Shown here: positions 14,655-22,595 of the stretch, piece after piece | Layout of the letters: every line of letters starts with the position of its first letter | Position numbering within the stretch: position 1 is the first letter of the stretch | Assembly: GCF_001679645.1 (NCBI RefSeq) | Contig: NZ_LRUN01000064.1 | Location: 1-34,967, forward strand | Origin: Pseudomonas bananamidigenes | GTDB taxonomy: Bacteria; Pseudomonadota; Gammaproteobacteria; Pseudomonadales; Pseudomonadaceae | Reading direction: 5' to 3' | Length of the DNA stretch: 34,967 nucleotides | Notes under the pieces: generated by a model | Told to the model about the DNA's origin: nothing | The model's database searches: none | What the model saw: the letters and a program-made list of their open reading frames with translations, nothing else | Position numbers and translations under genes: made by a program

Positions 14655-15119
14655 TCAGAACGGACGCAGCGGGAGGAACTTGCCGTCGAGGGTGACCACC
14701 GCGCGGGAGCCGCCTTCAGGGTCTTCGACTTTCTTGATGTCGAGCTTGAAGTTGATCGCGCTGATGATGCCGTCACCGAACTGCTCGTGAACCAGTGCCT
14801 TCAGGGTGGTGCCGTAGATCTGGATCATCTCGTGGAAGCGGTAGATGGTCGGGTCGGTCGGCACACCGTCGAGGCTGCCGCGCAGCGGGATGATTTGCAG
14901 GGCGGCGACGTCTTCGGCGCTCAGCTCAAGCTTGTCGCCGACCACTTCGGCAGCGGCTTTTGGCAGCGGGTGCTGGCCGAGCAGGGCGGCGGTGACGTAG
15001 GCCAGGCTCAGACCGGTGCCGTCGGCCAGATCCTGCCACGACAGATTCTTCTGCGCTTTGGCGTCCAGCGCGCGGGTGGTCAGGGCGATGCGGCTGTCGT
15101 TGTAGGCTTGGGATTGCAT
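14655..15119 (-). CDS. cynS: Cyanase (cyanate hydratase)
   Basis: A 154-residue enzyme that converts cyanate and bicarbonate to ammonia and CO2 (via carbamate). The N-terminal half is a helix-turn-helix-like dimer domain (WQDLADGTGLSLAYVTAALLG); the C-terminal half holds the active site: Arg94 and Glu97 in TIYRFHEMIQIYG and Ser120 in DGIISAINF, corresponding to E. coli Arg96, Glu99 and Ser122. AAGGAG precedes the ATG by 7 nt. It is the first gene of the operon and is divergent from cynR across a 120-bp region. Confidence 0.97.
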   Translation of the reverse strand: MQSQAYNDSRIALTTRALDAKAQKNLSWQDLADGTGLSLAYVTAALLGQHPLPKAAAEVVGDKLELSAEDVAALQIIPLRGSLDGVPTDPTIYRFHEMIQIYGTTLKALVHEQFGDGIISAINFKLDIKKVEDPEGGSRAVVTLDGKFLPLRPF

Positions 15120-15239
15120 GGTGCTTCTCCTTTAGGGGTTGGCTTGCTGTGTGGGGTTCATCTTCTGCTGATTGATCCATAGCGTCCAAGACCGATATAC
15201 AATGCAAGGCATAAGTACAGCCTATAGATGGAGCGTCCC
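15120..15239. promoter_or_regulatory. cynR-cynS divergent control region
   Basis: This region must hold the promoters of both genes and the CynR operator. The interrupted palindrome ATGC-AAG-GCAT at 15202-15212, within an ATAC..GTAC context (15197-15218), is the best candidate for a LysR-type site. The exact operator was not proven from sequence. Confidence 0.5.
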
Positions 15240-16118
15240 ATGCTGCTGCGACATTTGCGTTACCTGCTGGCCGTGGCCGATCACGGCGGCTTCACCCGGG
15301 CGGCCGAGGCGCTGCATGTGTCGCAGCCGACCTTGTCGCAGCAGATCCGTCAACTGGAGGAAAGCCTGGGGGTGGAGCTGTTCGACCGCACCTCGCGCTC
15401 GGTCAGACCCACCGATGCCGGCGAGGCCTATATCGAATGCGCGCGGCGGGTGCTGGTGGAACTGGAAGCGGGCAAGCGTGCGTTGCATGACGTGAAGGAT
15501 CTGTCCCGAGGCTCGCTGCGCCTGGCCATGACGCCGACATTCATGGCGTATCTGATCGGGCCGTTGGTGCGTGATTACGTGGCGCGGTATCCGGGGATCC
15601 ACCTGGAGATTTTCGAGCTGTCGATGGATGACATCGAGGCGGGGCTGGCAGATGACTCGCTGGATATCGCAATTGCCTTTGCCCCGGTGCGCAGTCCCGA
15701 CATTGAGTGCATTCCGGCATTTGTCGAGACGCTGGGGGTGATGGTCGGGCGTGAGCATCCGTTGTATGACAGTGCTGCAGTGCTGACGCCGGATGACATT
15801 GCGCAACTGGATTTCGCGCTGTTGACGCCGGATTTCATTACGCGCGTGTCGATTGATGAGTATTTCCGGCAGCACGGCATCACGCCCAAGGTGCAGATCG
15901 AGGTGAACTCGGTGAGTTCGTTGCTGGAAGTGATTCGGTATGCGCCGATTGCGACCATGCTGCCGGAGGCGATTGCCACCGAGGATCGGGCGTTGCGCCG
16001 TTTACGTGTGGAGAGTGAGGCGCCGCAGCGAGGGGCGGCGTTGTTGCGGCGCAAGAATAACTATCACAGTGCGGCGGCGGTGGCGTTCATGGAAATGGTG
16101 TTGGAAAAACGTTCATGA
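15240..16118 (+). CDS. cynR: LysR-family activator of the cyanate operon
   Basis: A 292-residue LysR regulator, started at MLLRHLRYLL because GGAG lies 7 nt upstream of that ATG (an ATG four codons earlier is less well placed). The helix-turn-helix (GFTRAAEALHVSQPTLSQQIR) covers about residues 18-38; the effector domain follows. CynR in E. coli activates cynTS in response to cyanate. Divergence from cynS and resemblance in length and sequence support the name. A strong hairpin terminator follows. Confidence 0.9.
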   Translation: MLLRHLRYLLAVADHGGFTRAAEALHVSQPTLSQQIRQLEESLGVELFDRTSRSVRPTDAGEAYIECARRVLVELEAGKRALHDVKDLSRGSLRLAMTPTFMAYLIGPLVRDYVARYPGIHLEIFELSMDDIEAGLADDSLDIAIAFAPVRSPDIECIPAFVETLGVMVGREHPLYDSAAVLTPDDIAQLDFALLTPDFITRVSIDEYFRQHGITPKVQIEVNSVSSLLEVIRYAPIATMLPEAIATEDRALRRLRVESEAPQRGAALLRRKNNYHSAAAVAFMEMVLEKRS

Positions 16119-16137
16119 ACAGGGTTTGCGATCAATA

Positions 16138-16173
16138 AAAAGGGCCTGCTCCTTATCGGCAGCAGGCCCTTTT
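16138..16173. terminator. Bidirectional terminator after cynR
   Basis: A perfect 13-bp stem AAAAGGGCCTGCT / AGCAGGCCCTTTT with a 10-nt loop; the T-rich end (TTTTGTTTATT) follows on the plus strand and A-rich sequence precedes it. It separates cynR from the convergent small gene at 16192-16521. Confidence 0.9.
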
Positions 16174-16191
16174 GTTTATTGAAGTTGCAAC

Positions 16192-16521
16192 TTAGCAGAA
16201 CCGATCAATCACCCGGACTTCGTTCTTGTTCTGCGTCGAATCCCATGCCTGTTTCAGCGTTTGCAGAACATTACCGATGAAGTCCTTGTCGGCCGCGGCT
16301 TTCTTGCCGACATAGCCCTGGCCGCGACGGTACATCTTCAGGCGGGCCAGCAGGTTCTGGTTGTTCCGGTCGAACTCTTCTTCACCAGCATGGGGCGACA
16401 GGCAGTCGATATGGACCTGACCCGACTTGCTGATCCACAGAATATGGCTGTCGTGGCTGTCTTTTTTTGCCGCGAACATACGAGCCAGTTCTTCGATAGT
16501 AGGTTGATTGTTCAGATTCAT
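16192..16521 (-). CDS. Uncharacterised small cytosolic protein
   Basis: A 109-residue protein with no signal peptide or membrane segment. AAGGGG lies 8 nt upstream of the ATG. It has an acidic N-terminal half (EELARMFAAKKD, HAGEEEFDRNNQN) and a basic stretch (KMYRRGQGYVGKKAA). I do not recognise a family. GC content drops in this stretch relative to neighbouring genes. A short palindrome ACCAG-T-CTGGT sits upstream at 16536-16546 and may be an operator. Confidence 0.65.
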   Translation of the reverse strand: MNLNNQPTIEELARMFAAKKDSHDSHILWISKSGQVHIDCLSPHAGEEEFDRNNQNLLARLKMYRRGQGYVGKKAAADKDFIGNVLQTLKQAWDSTQNKNEVRVIDRFC

Positions 16522-16696
16522 GATATTGCCCCTTGACCAGTCTGGTGATCTTTCAAAGTTGATTCGCTAATACAGGTAGCCCATCGGTTAGTTGATCCCT
16601 GGCACCGAAACCAGGACGTCAGCGGTCGCCCGTGTGAAGTACGGGGTCATGCATCTGTTGCATGTAGTCGTGTTGAATAACTGCTACGCAATAGCG
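16522..16696. other. Gap between two small genes of unknown function
   Basis: A 175-bp, comparatively AT-rich stretch. Apart from the short palindrome at 16536-16546 just upstream of the gene ending at 16521, no gene, hairpin or repeat is evident. Confidence 0.4.
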
Positions 16697-16987
16697 TCAC
16701 AACGAGGAGAAGCAGCGAAAACCGGGAGGCTCCTTGACGACGTTTTCGGGGTCGACCACAAGCGTCTTGAGAATTTTCGCCAGCGCTTCTCGTCCTTGTA
16801 CTGGACGTTCAGGCCAGGTCAGCTTCTTCAATCTGCCTTGTGGGCAGCGTGTATCCGGAAAAAACAGCCCGGCGGTCAGACGAGCTTGCTCAAGCGTGTT
16901 ACCAGTGCTCCCGATCGGGGAGATGTCTGCATCATGCAAAAGCCAAACGACGCCGTCAACGGTTTTGTAGTGATTATTTTTGGTCAC
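16697..16987 (-). CDS. Possible small protein of unknown function (GTG start)
   Basis: A 96-codon frame that reads like a protein (VVWLLHDADISPIGSTGNTLEQ, ALAKILKTLVVDPENVVKEPP), 45 bp downstream of the GNAT stop codon on the same strand. It has no recognised domain. The start is doubtful: the only candidate is GTG at 16987 without a good ribosome binding site, and it lies inside a 7-bp inverted repeat (GTAGTGA at 16967-16973, TCACTAC at 16984-16990). The base composition is lower in GC than neighbouring core genes. It could be a decayed or non-coding stretch. Confidence 0.4.
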   Translation of the reverse strand: MTKNNHYKTVDGVVWLLHDADISPIGSTGNTLEQARLTAGLFFPDTRCPQGRLKKLTWPERPVQGREALAKILKTLVVDPENVVKEPPGFRCFSSL

Positions 16988-17032
16988 TACATATTGTCGG
17001 ACAAAGTCATTCCGGAATGAGAAAAGGGTGAT

Positions 17033-17536
17033 TCAGGCAGCGTCAGAGGGGCTGCCAAGGCTGTAGAAAGTGCAGGGATAGCCATCGACGATGCGTTGCT
17101 GGCGGGTGAATTCGCCGCCACTCAACTCGTTGATCACCTTCGCCCAGAAGCGCCGCGCCGGCAGGTTGGCATCGACATGGAAAATCTGCCATCGCCCGGG
17201 CAAGTGGCTCAAGAGGGCGGAGGCGACAAACTGCGCGACGCCTTGGCCACGCCAACGCCGGCTGACGAAGAAATAGCCGATGTTGTAATCGGCGCCTTCG
17301 ATGAGAAGGTGATCATCGACGGTCACGAAGCCTGCCAGTTCGCCGTCGACGTGGATCAGGAACGGTCGGGTTCCCGGCTGGCGCCAGTAATCGTCCTTCA
17401 TCTGGATCGGGAAAAATCCATGCTCCGCGAGCTTCAGCGGCAGCCATTCGCTGAAGTCGTAGGTGTAGAACTGCATGAGGTTTTCAAGGGTGTCCAGTTC
17501 GTCGCGCCGGGCGACGCGCAGTTCGATGACAGACAT
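17033..17536 (-). CDS. GNAT-family N-acetyltransferase
   Basis: A 167-residue protein beginning at MSVIELRVARRDEL, where AGGAG sits 8 nt upstream. The GNAT acetyl-CoA site is shown by NIGYFFVSRRWRGQGVAQFVASALL (motif A, the RRWRGQGVA loop) and the following ARRFWAKVINEL. The acceptor substrate is unknown. The gene lies 47 bp downstream of topB on the same strand and is probably co-transcribed. Confidence 0.82.
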   Translation of the reverse strand: MSVIELRVARRDELDTLENLMQFYTYDFSEWLPLKLAEHGFFPIQMKDDYWRQPGTRPFLIHVDGELAGFVTVDDHLLIEGADYNIGYFFVSRRWRGQGVAQFVASALLSHLPGRWQIFHVDANLPARRFWAKVINELSGGEFTRQQRIVDGYPCTFYSLGSPSDAA

Positions 17537-17583
17537 GCCGCTGGCTCCTGACAATCACCGCACAAACAGTAGCGCGCAACGAA

Positions 17584-19527
17584 TTATTTGGCAGCCGGTT
17601 TTGCAGGGCGTTTGCCGGTGCCGGTGGGTTTGCGTCGGGTGGTCTTGCGTTTGTTTTTCCAGGGGGCAGCGGCCTTGCCTGCAGGTGGTGGGCCGCTGAT
17701 GGTCAGGCTCAGGCCGGCGCAACGGCTCACCTGCTTGCTCATCCAAGCAGCCTGTTTGGTGACGAACTCTTCCAGGCTCATTTCTCCGCTCTGCACCATG
17801 TCCAGCGCCTGTTCCCAGATTGCCGTCGTGCCCGGGTCGGCAATCGCCCGGGGCACCGCGTCGATCAGGCTGAACGCGGCAGGTGTGGCGGACAGGGCCT
17901 TGCCGTTCTTCATCAGATAACCGCGATCCAGCAAGCCTTGAATGATCGAAGCACGGGTGGCCTCGGTGCCGATGCCGGTGGTGTCCTTGAGTTTCTGCTT
18001 GAGCAGCGGGTCTTCCACCAGTCTGGCGACGTTCTTCATCGCCTTGATCAGGTCGCCTTCGGTGTAGGGCTTGGGTGGCTGCGTCCACAGGTCCTTGAGC
18101 TTCACGTCAGCGATAGCGCACTGGACGCCCTGGCTGAGCGTCGGCAAGGTTTGTGGTGCAGGGGCTTCGCGGCCCTTGGCCGGGGCCAGTGCTTCCGGCA
18201 GCGCACGTTTCCAGCCCGGTTCGATGATCTGCTTGCCGACGGCGCGCAGGGCTTCACCGGCGCAGTCGAAATCGGCCTGGGTGCGATCGTATTCATGATC
18301 GGGCAGAAATTGCGCCAGATACCGTGCACGAATCAAGGTGTATACCGCACGGTGCTTGCCGGTCAGGCGCTCCAGATTCTTCGCGGCAGCGGTGGGGATG
18401 ATGCCGTGGTGAGCGCTGACCCTGGCGTCATTCCAGGCGCGGGAGCGGCGCTGCGGCTCCAGATGATCGCGCAAGGCTTCCAGGCCCGGATCGGCCTGAC
18501 GCAACGCCGCGAGAATCCCCGGCGCTTCGCCGTGCTGGCTCAGGGGCAGGTAGCCGCAATCGCTGCGGGGGTAGGTGATGACCTTGTAGGTTTCGTAGAG
18601 GGCCTGGGCGATGTCGAGGGTTTCCTGGGCGCCGAGGCCGAGCTTCTTCGAACAGACTTCCTGCAAGGTGCCGAGATCGAAGGGCAGGGGGGCCACTTCG
18701 CGCATGCGCTCGGTACGCAGTTTGACCACCCGGGCGCTGGCAGCGCTGCTGATTGCGGCAGCCGCTCGCTGGGCCAGTGCCTGATCGAGGCAACGTTCCT
18801 GATCGTCACAGGCATCGCCCGGTGCGCGCCATTGTGCCGTGAACGGCGTGCCGTCGTGCAGCAATTGCACATCAATGGCCCAGTACGCCACCGGCACGAA
18901 GTCGGCAATGCTGCGGTCGCGATCCACCACCAGCCGCAGGGTCGGCGTCTGCACCCGGCCAACCGGCAGCACGCCTTGATAGCCCGATTGCCGACCGAGC
19001 AAGGTGAACAGGCGACTCATGTTCATTCCGATCAGCCAGTCGGCCCGTGAGCGCCCCAGGGCCGAGTGATACAGGCTGAAGGTTTCGGCGCCCGGTTTGA
19101 GTGCGGCCAGGGCCTTGCGAATCGACGCCTCATCCAGCGCCGACAGCCACAAGCGGCGGATCGGCCCTCGATAGCGGCAATGTTCCACCAGTTCCCGGGC
19201 GATCATTTCGCCTTCACGGTCGGCGTCAGTGGCGATGATCAGTTCGCTGGCCTCGCCCAGCAGGCGCTTGACCGCCTTGTACTGGCTGGCAGTGCGCGGC
19301 TTGACGGTCATTTTCCATTGGTCGGGGATGATCGGCAGGTCCGCCAGCACCCAGCGTTTGTAGCGGGCGTCGTAGGCATCGGGCGGCGCGGTTTCCAGCA
19401 GGTGGCCGATGCACCAGGTCACCGTGACGTCCGTTCCCAGCCAGCAGCCGTCGCCCCGGCGCCTGGCGCCGAGCACGGCCGCAATATCCTTGGCCTGGGA
19501 AGGTTTTTCACAGAGGTACAGCCGCAT
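17584..19527 (-). CDS. topB: DNA topoisomerase III
   Basis: A 647-residue type IA topoisomerase, started at MRLYLCEKPSQAKDIAA (a Met three codons upstream at 19536 is possible). The Toprim domain contains the metal-binding DADREGE (about 101-107); the catalytic tyrosine is Tyr319 in VITYPRSDCGYLP. The enzyme decatenates DNA and resolves recombination or replication intermediates with RecQ-type helicases. It ends in a Lys/Arg-rich tail (KNKRKTTRRKPTGTGKRP), a common DNA-binding extension. A perfect LexA-type box lies 73 bp upstream, suggesting SOS control. Confidence 0.95.
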   Translation of the reverse strand: MRLYLCEKPSQAKDIAAVLGARRRGDGCWLGTDVTVTWCIGHLLETAPPDAYDARYKRWVLADLPIIPDQWKMTVKPRTASQYKAVKRLLGEASELIIATDADREGEMIARELVEHCRYRGPIRRLWLSALDEASIRKALAALKPGAETFSLYHSALGRSRADWLIGMNMSRLFTLLGRQSGYQGVLPVGRVQTPTLRLVVDRDRSIADFVPVAYWAIDVQLLHDGTPFTAQWRAPGDACDDQERCLDQALAQRAAAAISSAASARVVKLRTERMREVAPLPFDLGTLQEVCSKKLGLGAQETLDIAQALYETYKVITYPRSDCGYLPLSQHGEAPGILAALRQADPGLEALRDHLEPQRRSRAWNDARVSAHHGIIPTAAAKNLERLTGKHRAVYTLIRARYLAQFLPDHEYDRTQADFDCAGEALRAVGKQIIEPGWKRALPEALAPAKGREAPAPQTLPTLSQGVQCAIADVKLKDLWTQPPKPYTEGDLIKAMKNVARLVEDPLLKQKLKDTTGIGTEATRASIIQGLLDRGYLMKNGKALSATPAAFSLIDAVPRAIADPGTTAIWEQALDMVQSGEMSLEEFVTKQAAWMSKQVSRCAGLSLTISGPPPAGKAAAPWKNKRKTTRRKPTGTGKRPAKPAAK

Positions 19528-19599
19528 AACCACCATCGTCGATCATTGCCCGAAGAGGCGCACAGAATGGCCTGACTCGGGCGTCGGGGCAACTTTTAT

Positions 19600-19615
19600 C
19601 TGTATGGATATACAG
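19600..19615 (-). promoter_or_regulatory. LexA (SOS) box upstream of topB
   Basis: CTGTATGGATATACAG fits the CTGTAT-N4-ATACAG LexA consensus of gamma-proteobacteria without mismatch. It forms the core of a longer inverted repeat with 13-bp perfect arms (19593-19605 and 19610-19622). It is 73 bp from the topB start on the minus strand and could also govern a transcript on the plus strand, where a 33-codon frame starts at 19634. Confidence 0.75.
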
Positions 19616-19700
19616 ATAAAAGGATTGCTGGTCATGACAGCCTGCGTCGGGGCAAGCGGGGACGCTATCGAGAAATCGAATGGCGCTCACACCCGGCACT

Positions 19701-19778
19701 GTGTCAGGTTCGACTCGCCTCAACAGGGCGAGTGACAGGACGATCTCGCCAGAAGATCGCCGTTTTACTGTCTGACAC
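19701..19778 (+). promoter_or_regulatory. Structured region upstream of the serralysin gene
   Basis: Nested inverted repeats: GTGTCAG (19701-19707) with CTGACAC (19772-19778); inside them ACTCGCC / GGCGAGT (19713-19719, 19727-19733) and CGATCT / AGATCG (19741-19746, 19754-19759), the latter followed by CCGTTTTACTG. If transcribed, this could fold into a three-hairpin leader 30 bp ahead of the start codon. Confidence 0.45.
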
Positions 19779-19791
19779 TGACTCTTCAGCA

Positions 19792-19801
19792 ACAAGGACG
19801 T
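19792..19801 (+). promoter_or_regulatory. RsmA/CsrA-type binding site over the serralysin ribosome binding site
   Basis: ACAAGGACGT matches the RsmA/CsrA consensus ACANGGANGU at every defined position and contains the AAGGA Shine-Dalgarno, 9 nt before the ATG. In P. protegens the exoprotease gene aprA is translationally repressed by RsmA/RsmE and relieved by Gac-controlled small RNAs; the same control is predicted here. Confidence 0.7.
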
Positions 19802-19806
19802 ACACC

Positions 19807-21213
19807 ATGTCTCAACCTTCCTCCCGGGCCAGCAGCGCCTTCACTGCCGTCGACGCTTTCAGCCACCTGTATGACCGCGGCACCGGAACCGTCAATGGCA
19901 AACCGTCGTTCACCGCCGACCAGGCCGCTGACGAAATCCTGCGCAAAGGCATGTCGTGGCAGGACAAGAATGCCGACGGCAAGATCGATCTGACTTATAC
20001 GTTCCTCACCGAAAAACCGTCGAACTACAACCCCAAACTGGGCAACTTCAGCGAGTTCAGCGCCCTGCAGAAGGCCCAAGCCGTGCTGTCGATGCAATCG
20101 TGGTCGGACGTGGCCAACGTCACCTTCACCGAAGGCAAGGGCGGCGACGGTCACATGACCTTCGGCAACTACGATGTCAGCACCGGCGGCGCGGCGTTTG
20201 CCTACCTGCCGCAGGGCAGCAGCTATGACGGTCAGTCGTGGTACCTGATCAATGATCAATATCAGGTCAACAAGACTCCGGGCACCAACAATTACGGACG
20301 CCAGACCCTGACCCACGAAATCGGCCACACCCTCGGCCTGTCGCACCCGGGCGCCTACAACGCCGGCAATGGCAATCCGACCTACAACGATGCCAAGTAC
20401 GCCGAAGACACCCGCGGCTACAGCCTGATGAGCTACTGGAGCGAAGCCAACACCGACCAGAATTTCAGCAAGGACGGCAGTGGCGCTTACGCCTCGGCAC
20501 CGTTGCTGGACGACATCGTCGCCGTGCAGAAACTCTACGGCGCCAACTACGAAACCCGGGCCGATGACACCGTGTACGGTTTCAACTCCAACGCTGGTCG
20601 TGATTACTACAGCGCGACTTCCAACGCCTCCAAGCTGGTGTTCTCGGTGTGGGACGGCGGCGGCAACGACACCCTGGACTTCTCGGGTTTCAGCCAGAAC
20701 CAGAAGATCAACCTCAACGAAGGTTCGTTCTCCGACGTTGGCGGCCTGGTGGGCAACGTGTCTATCGCCTATGGCGTGACCGTGGAAAATGCCGTTGGCG
20801 GTTCGGGCGATGACTTGTTGATCGGCAACAGCGCGGCCAACGAACTGACCGGCGGTGCCGGCAATGACATCATCTACGGCGGTGGCGGCGGCGACACGCT
20901 GTGGGGCGGTGAAGGCGCGGACACCTTCGTGTTCGGCGCAGCCAGCGATTCGACCATGACCGCACCGGACTGGATCATGGATTTCACCAGCGGTCTGGAC
21001 AAGATCGACCTGTCCGGGATTGCCGGTTTCGCGTCGGGTGCGGCCACGCTGAACTTCGTCAGCGGCTTCACCGGGCATGCGGGCGACGCGATCCTCACTT
21101 ACTTTGCTCAGACCAACCAGACCAGCCTGATGATCGACCTCACAGGCCAGGGTTCGGTGGACTTTGCAGTGGGTGTGGTGGGGCAGGCCGTGGCGAGCGA
21201 TATCGTCGCCTGA
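19807..21213 (+). CDS. Serralysin-type extracellular zinc metalloprotease (AprX-like)
   Basis: A 468-residue protease without a cleavable signal peptide. The catalytic domain has HEIGHTLGLSHP (170-181, zinc ligands and Glu171) and the Met-turn SLMSYW (Met208, Tyr210). The C-terminal part carries RTX nonapeptide repeats (GGSGDDLLIG, TGGAGNDII, GGEGADTF, about residues 331-375) that bind calcium, and ends in DIVA, the acid-plus-hydrophobic tail used by type I secretion. Known AprX/AprA genes are followed by aprI and the aprDEF exporter genes; none is present here, so secretion must rely on an exporter encoded elsewhere. An RsmA-type site and a terminator bracket the gene. Confidence 0.93.
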   Translation: MSQPSSRASSAFTAVDAFSHLYDRGTGTVNGKPSFTADQAADEILRKGMSWQDKNADGKIDLTYTFLTEKPSNYNPKLGNFSEFSALQKAQAVLSMQSWSDVANVTFTEGKGGDGHMTFGNYDVSTGGAAFAYLPQGSSYDGQSWYLINDQYQVNKTPGTNNYGRQTLTHEIGHTLGLSHPGAYNAGNGNPTYNDAKYAEDTRGYSLMSYWSEANTDQNFSKDGSGAYASAPLLDDIVAVQKLYGANYETRADDTVYGFNSNAGRDYYSATSNASKLVFSVWDGGGNDTLDFSGFSQNQKINLNEGSFSDVGGLVGNVSIAYGVTVENAVGGSGDDLLIGNSAANELTGGAGNDIIYGGGGGDTLWGGEGADTFVFGAASDSTMTAPDWIMDFTSGLDKIDLSGIAGFASGAATLNFVSGFTGHAGDAILTYFAQTNQTSLMIDLTGQGSVDFAVGVVGQAVASDIVA

Positions 21214-21224
21214 TCTGAAAACGG

Positions 21225-21254
21225 AAAACCGCAGCCCTCAGCGGCTGCGGTTTT
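21225..21254 (+). terminator. Terminator of the serralysin gene
   Basis: A 12-bp perfect stem AAAACCGCAGCC / GGCTGCGGTTTT with a 6-nt loop, followed by TT, 11 bp after the stop codon. A classical intrinsic terminator. Confidence 0.92.
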
Positions 21255-21350
21255 TTATGAGCGAAAAAACCGTTCGGCTGCGAACCCGACGCAAGCGCGC
21301 CGCATGGGTTATACCTGAACCGGTCTCTCAGCCGTTGTCAGGAGCACCCG

Positions 21351-21719
21351 ATGAAAACCTCCGGTCCCAGTCCCGTCATCACCATCGCCGAGCAGCCAGG
21401 CTGCGTGTTGGTGAAGTTCCACGGCATTCAGGTCGCCGCCTCGGCCCGAGCACTGGTGCTGCTTGAAGCCAACTATCCGCCGGTCTACTACATCCCCCGC
21501 GAAGACATCGACGAAAAGTATTTCACCCGCACTGACCACACGAGTTATTGCCCCTACAAGGGCGACGCCAATTACTTCAGTCTGCAAGTGCCCGGACATG
21601 AGGGCGCGAACGCGGTGTGGACGTACGAACAACCGAAGATTTCGGTCAGCCAGATCAAGGACTACGTCGCGTTCTATCCCGACCAGGTGAAGTTTGAATT
21701 GCTCGAGGGGGAAGTCTGA
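21351..21719 (+). CDS. DUF427-domain protein
   Basis: A 122-residue protein with the DUF427 pattern: VLVKFHGIQVAASARALVL, PPVYYIPREDI, TDHTSYCPYKGDANYF and a closing AVWTYEQPKISVSQIKDYVAFYPDQV. The HTSYCPYKG segment is the conserved signature of the family. The biochemical role is not established. It is monocistronic between the serralysin terminator and the first REPIN. There is no signal peptide, so a cytosolic location is likely. Confidence 0.85.
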   Translation: MKTSGPSPVITIAEQPGCVLVKFHGIQVAASARALVLLEANYPPVYYIPREDIDEKYFTRTDHTSYCPYKGDANYFSLQVPGHEGANAVWTYEQPKISVSQIKDYVAFYPDQVKFELLEGEV

Positions 21720-21750
21720 ACGCATGCACATGTGATAAGCCAACCTATCC

Positions 21751-21866
21751 TGTGGCGAGGGAGCTTGCTCCCGCTCGGCGGCGCAGCCGTCGCAAAAACC
21801 TGGAGCGCGACATTGCAGGTATCGGAGTCGCTTCGCGACCCGGCGGGAGCAAGCTCCCTCGCCACA
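21751..21866. repeat. REPIN upstream of the RAYT gene (GCGAGGGAGC family)
   Basis: Inverted 24-bp arms (21751-21774 and 21843-21866), starting TGTGGCGAGGGAGCTTGC, enclose a 68-bp interior. It is a different REP family from those at 9999-10088 and 24311-24400. Its interior is nearly the same as that of the REPIN at 22450-22561, including CGCAGCCGTCGCAAA and GCGACATTGCAGGT. Confidence 0.92.
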
Positions 21867-21965
21867 GGGGATAGTTTCCGACTTTTCCTACGTTGTTCGC
21901 AGCGACAGATCTTTAGCTCAGGCACTAGTTTTGATGGAGGTATTCATCATCAGAGAAGTAACTAA

Positions 21966-22430
21966 ATGCCTGTACGACCACAATCACATCGACTTCGACG
22001 AGGGCGTTGCTCCGAAGTCGGACGCGCTTACCTGATCACCACAGTGGTGTACCGACGCCGAAGGATTTTTGAGGATTGGCGATTGGGGCGCTTGCTGGTG
22101 AACGAGCTTCGACGATGTCACGAGCGGAAATGGGTTAATTCGATTGCCTGGGTGGTCATGCCGGATCATTTGCACTGGCTGGTTCAACTTGAAGAAGTTG
22201 GGCTGGAGCGCCTCATGCAGACGGTCAAGTCCCGCAGCACGCTGACGATCAATCGCGCACTGAAGCAAAGGGGGGCATTCTGGCAAACCGGTTTTCACGA
22301 CAGGGCGATCCGCGATGACGTCGACCTCAAGCCATATGCCCGCTATATCGTGGCCAATCCTTTGCGAGCCGGCCTGGTCGAACGTATTGGTGATTATGCT
22401 TTGTGGGATGCCTGCTGGCTCCCAACTTGA
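21966..22430 (+). mobile_element. RAYT: REP-associated tyrosine transposase gene
   Basis: A 154-residue member of the IS200/IS605-related Y1 transposase family. The metal-binding HUH motif is HLHW in MPDHLHWLVQ, and the candidate nucleophile is in YARYIVANPLRAGLV; GRAYLITTVVYRRRRIF at the N-terminus is also typical. RAYTs are single-copy domesticated transposases that act on REP sequences. It is flanked on both sides by REPINs of one family, the expected arrangement of a REP/RAYT unit. Length and motifs are intact, so it is probably functional. Only a weak ribosome binding site (AGAGAAG) is visible. Confidence 0.92.
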
Positions 22431-22449
22431 ATTTTGAACTGACTCAACC

Positions 22450-22561
22450 TGTGGCGAGGGAGCTTGCTCCCGCTCGGAGGCGCAGCCGTCGCAAAGCCTG
22501 GAACGCGACATTGCAGGTTGGGGCCGCTTCGCGACCCGGCGGGAGCAAGCTCCCTCGCCAC
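22450..22561. repeat. REPIN downstream of the RAYT gene (GCGAGGGAGC family)
   Basis: Inverted REP arms (about 22450-22473 and 22539-22561) with the TGTGGCGAGGGAGC core and an interior closely matching the upstream REPIN at 21751-21866. One terminal base of the right arm differs (CCACG instead of CCACA). Same orientation as the upstream copy. Confidence 0.92.
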
Positions 22562-22595
22562 GGATGATCTTTAGTGCTCGTATTGACCTGGTTAC

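Noticed and set aside
16592..17020. A 142-codon plus-strand frame opposite the small gene at 16697-16987
   Set aside because: The minus-strand reading looks more protein-like and is collinear with neighbours; there is no ribosome binding site on the plus strand.
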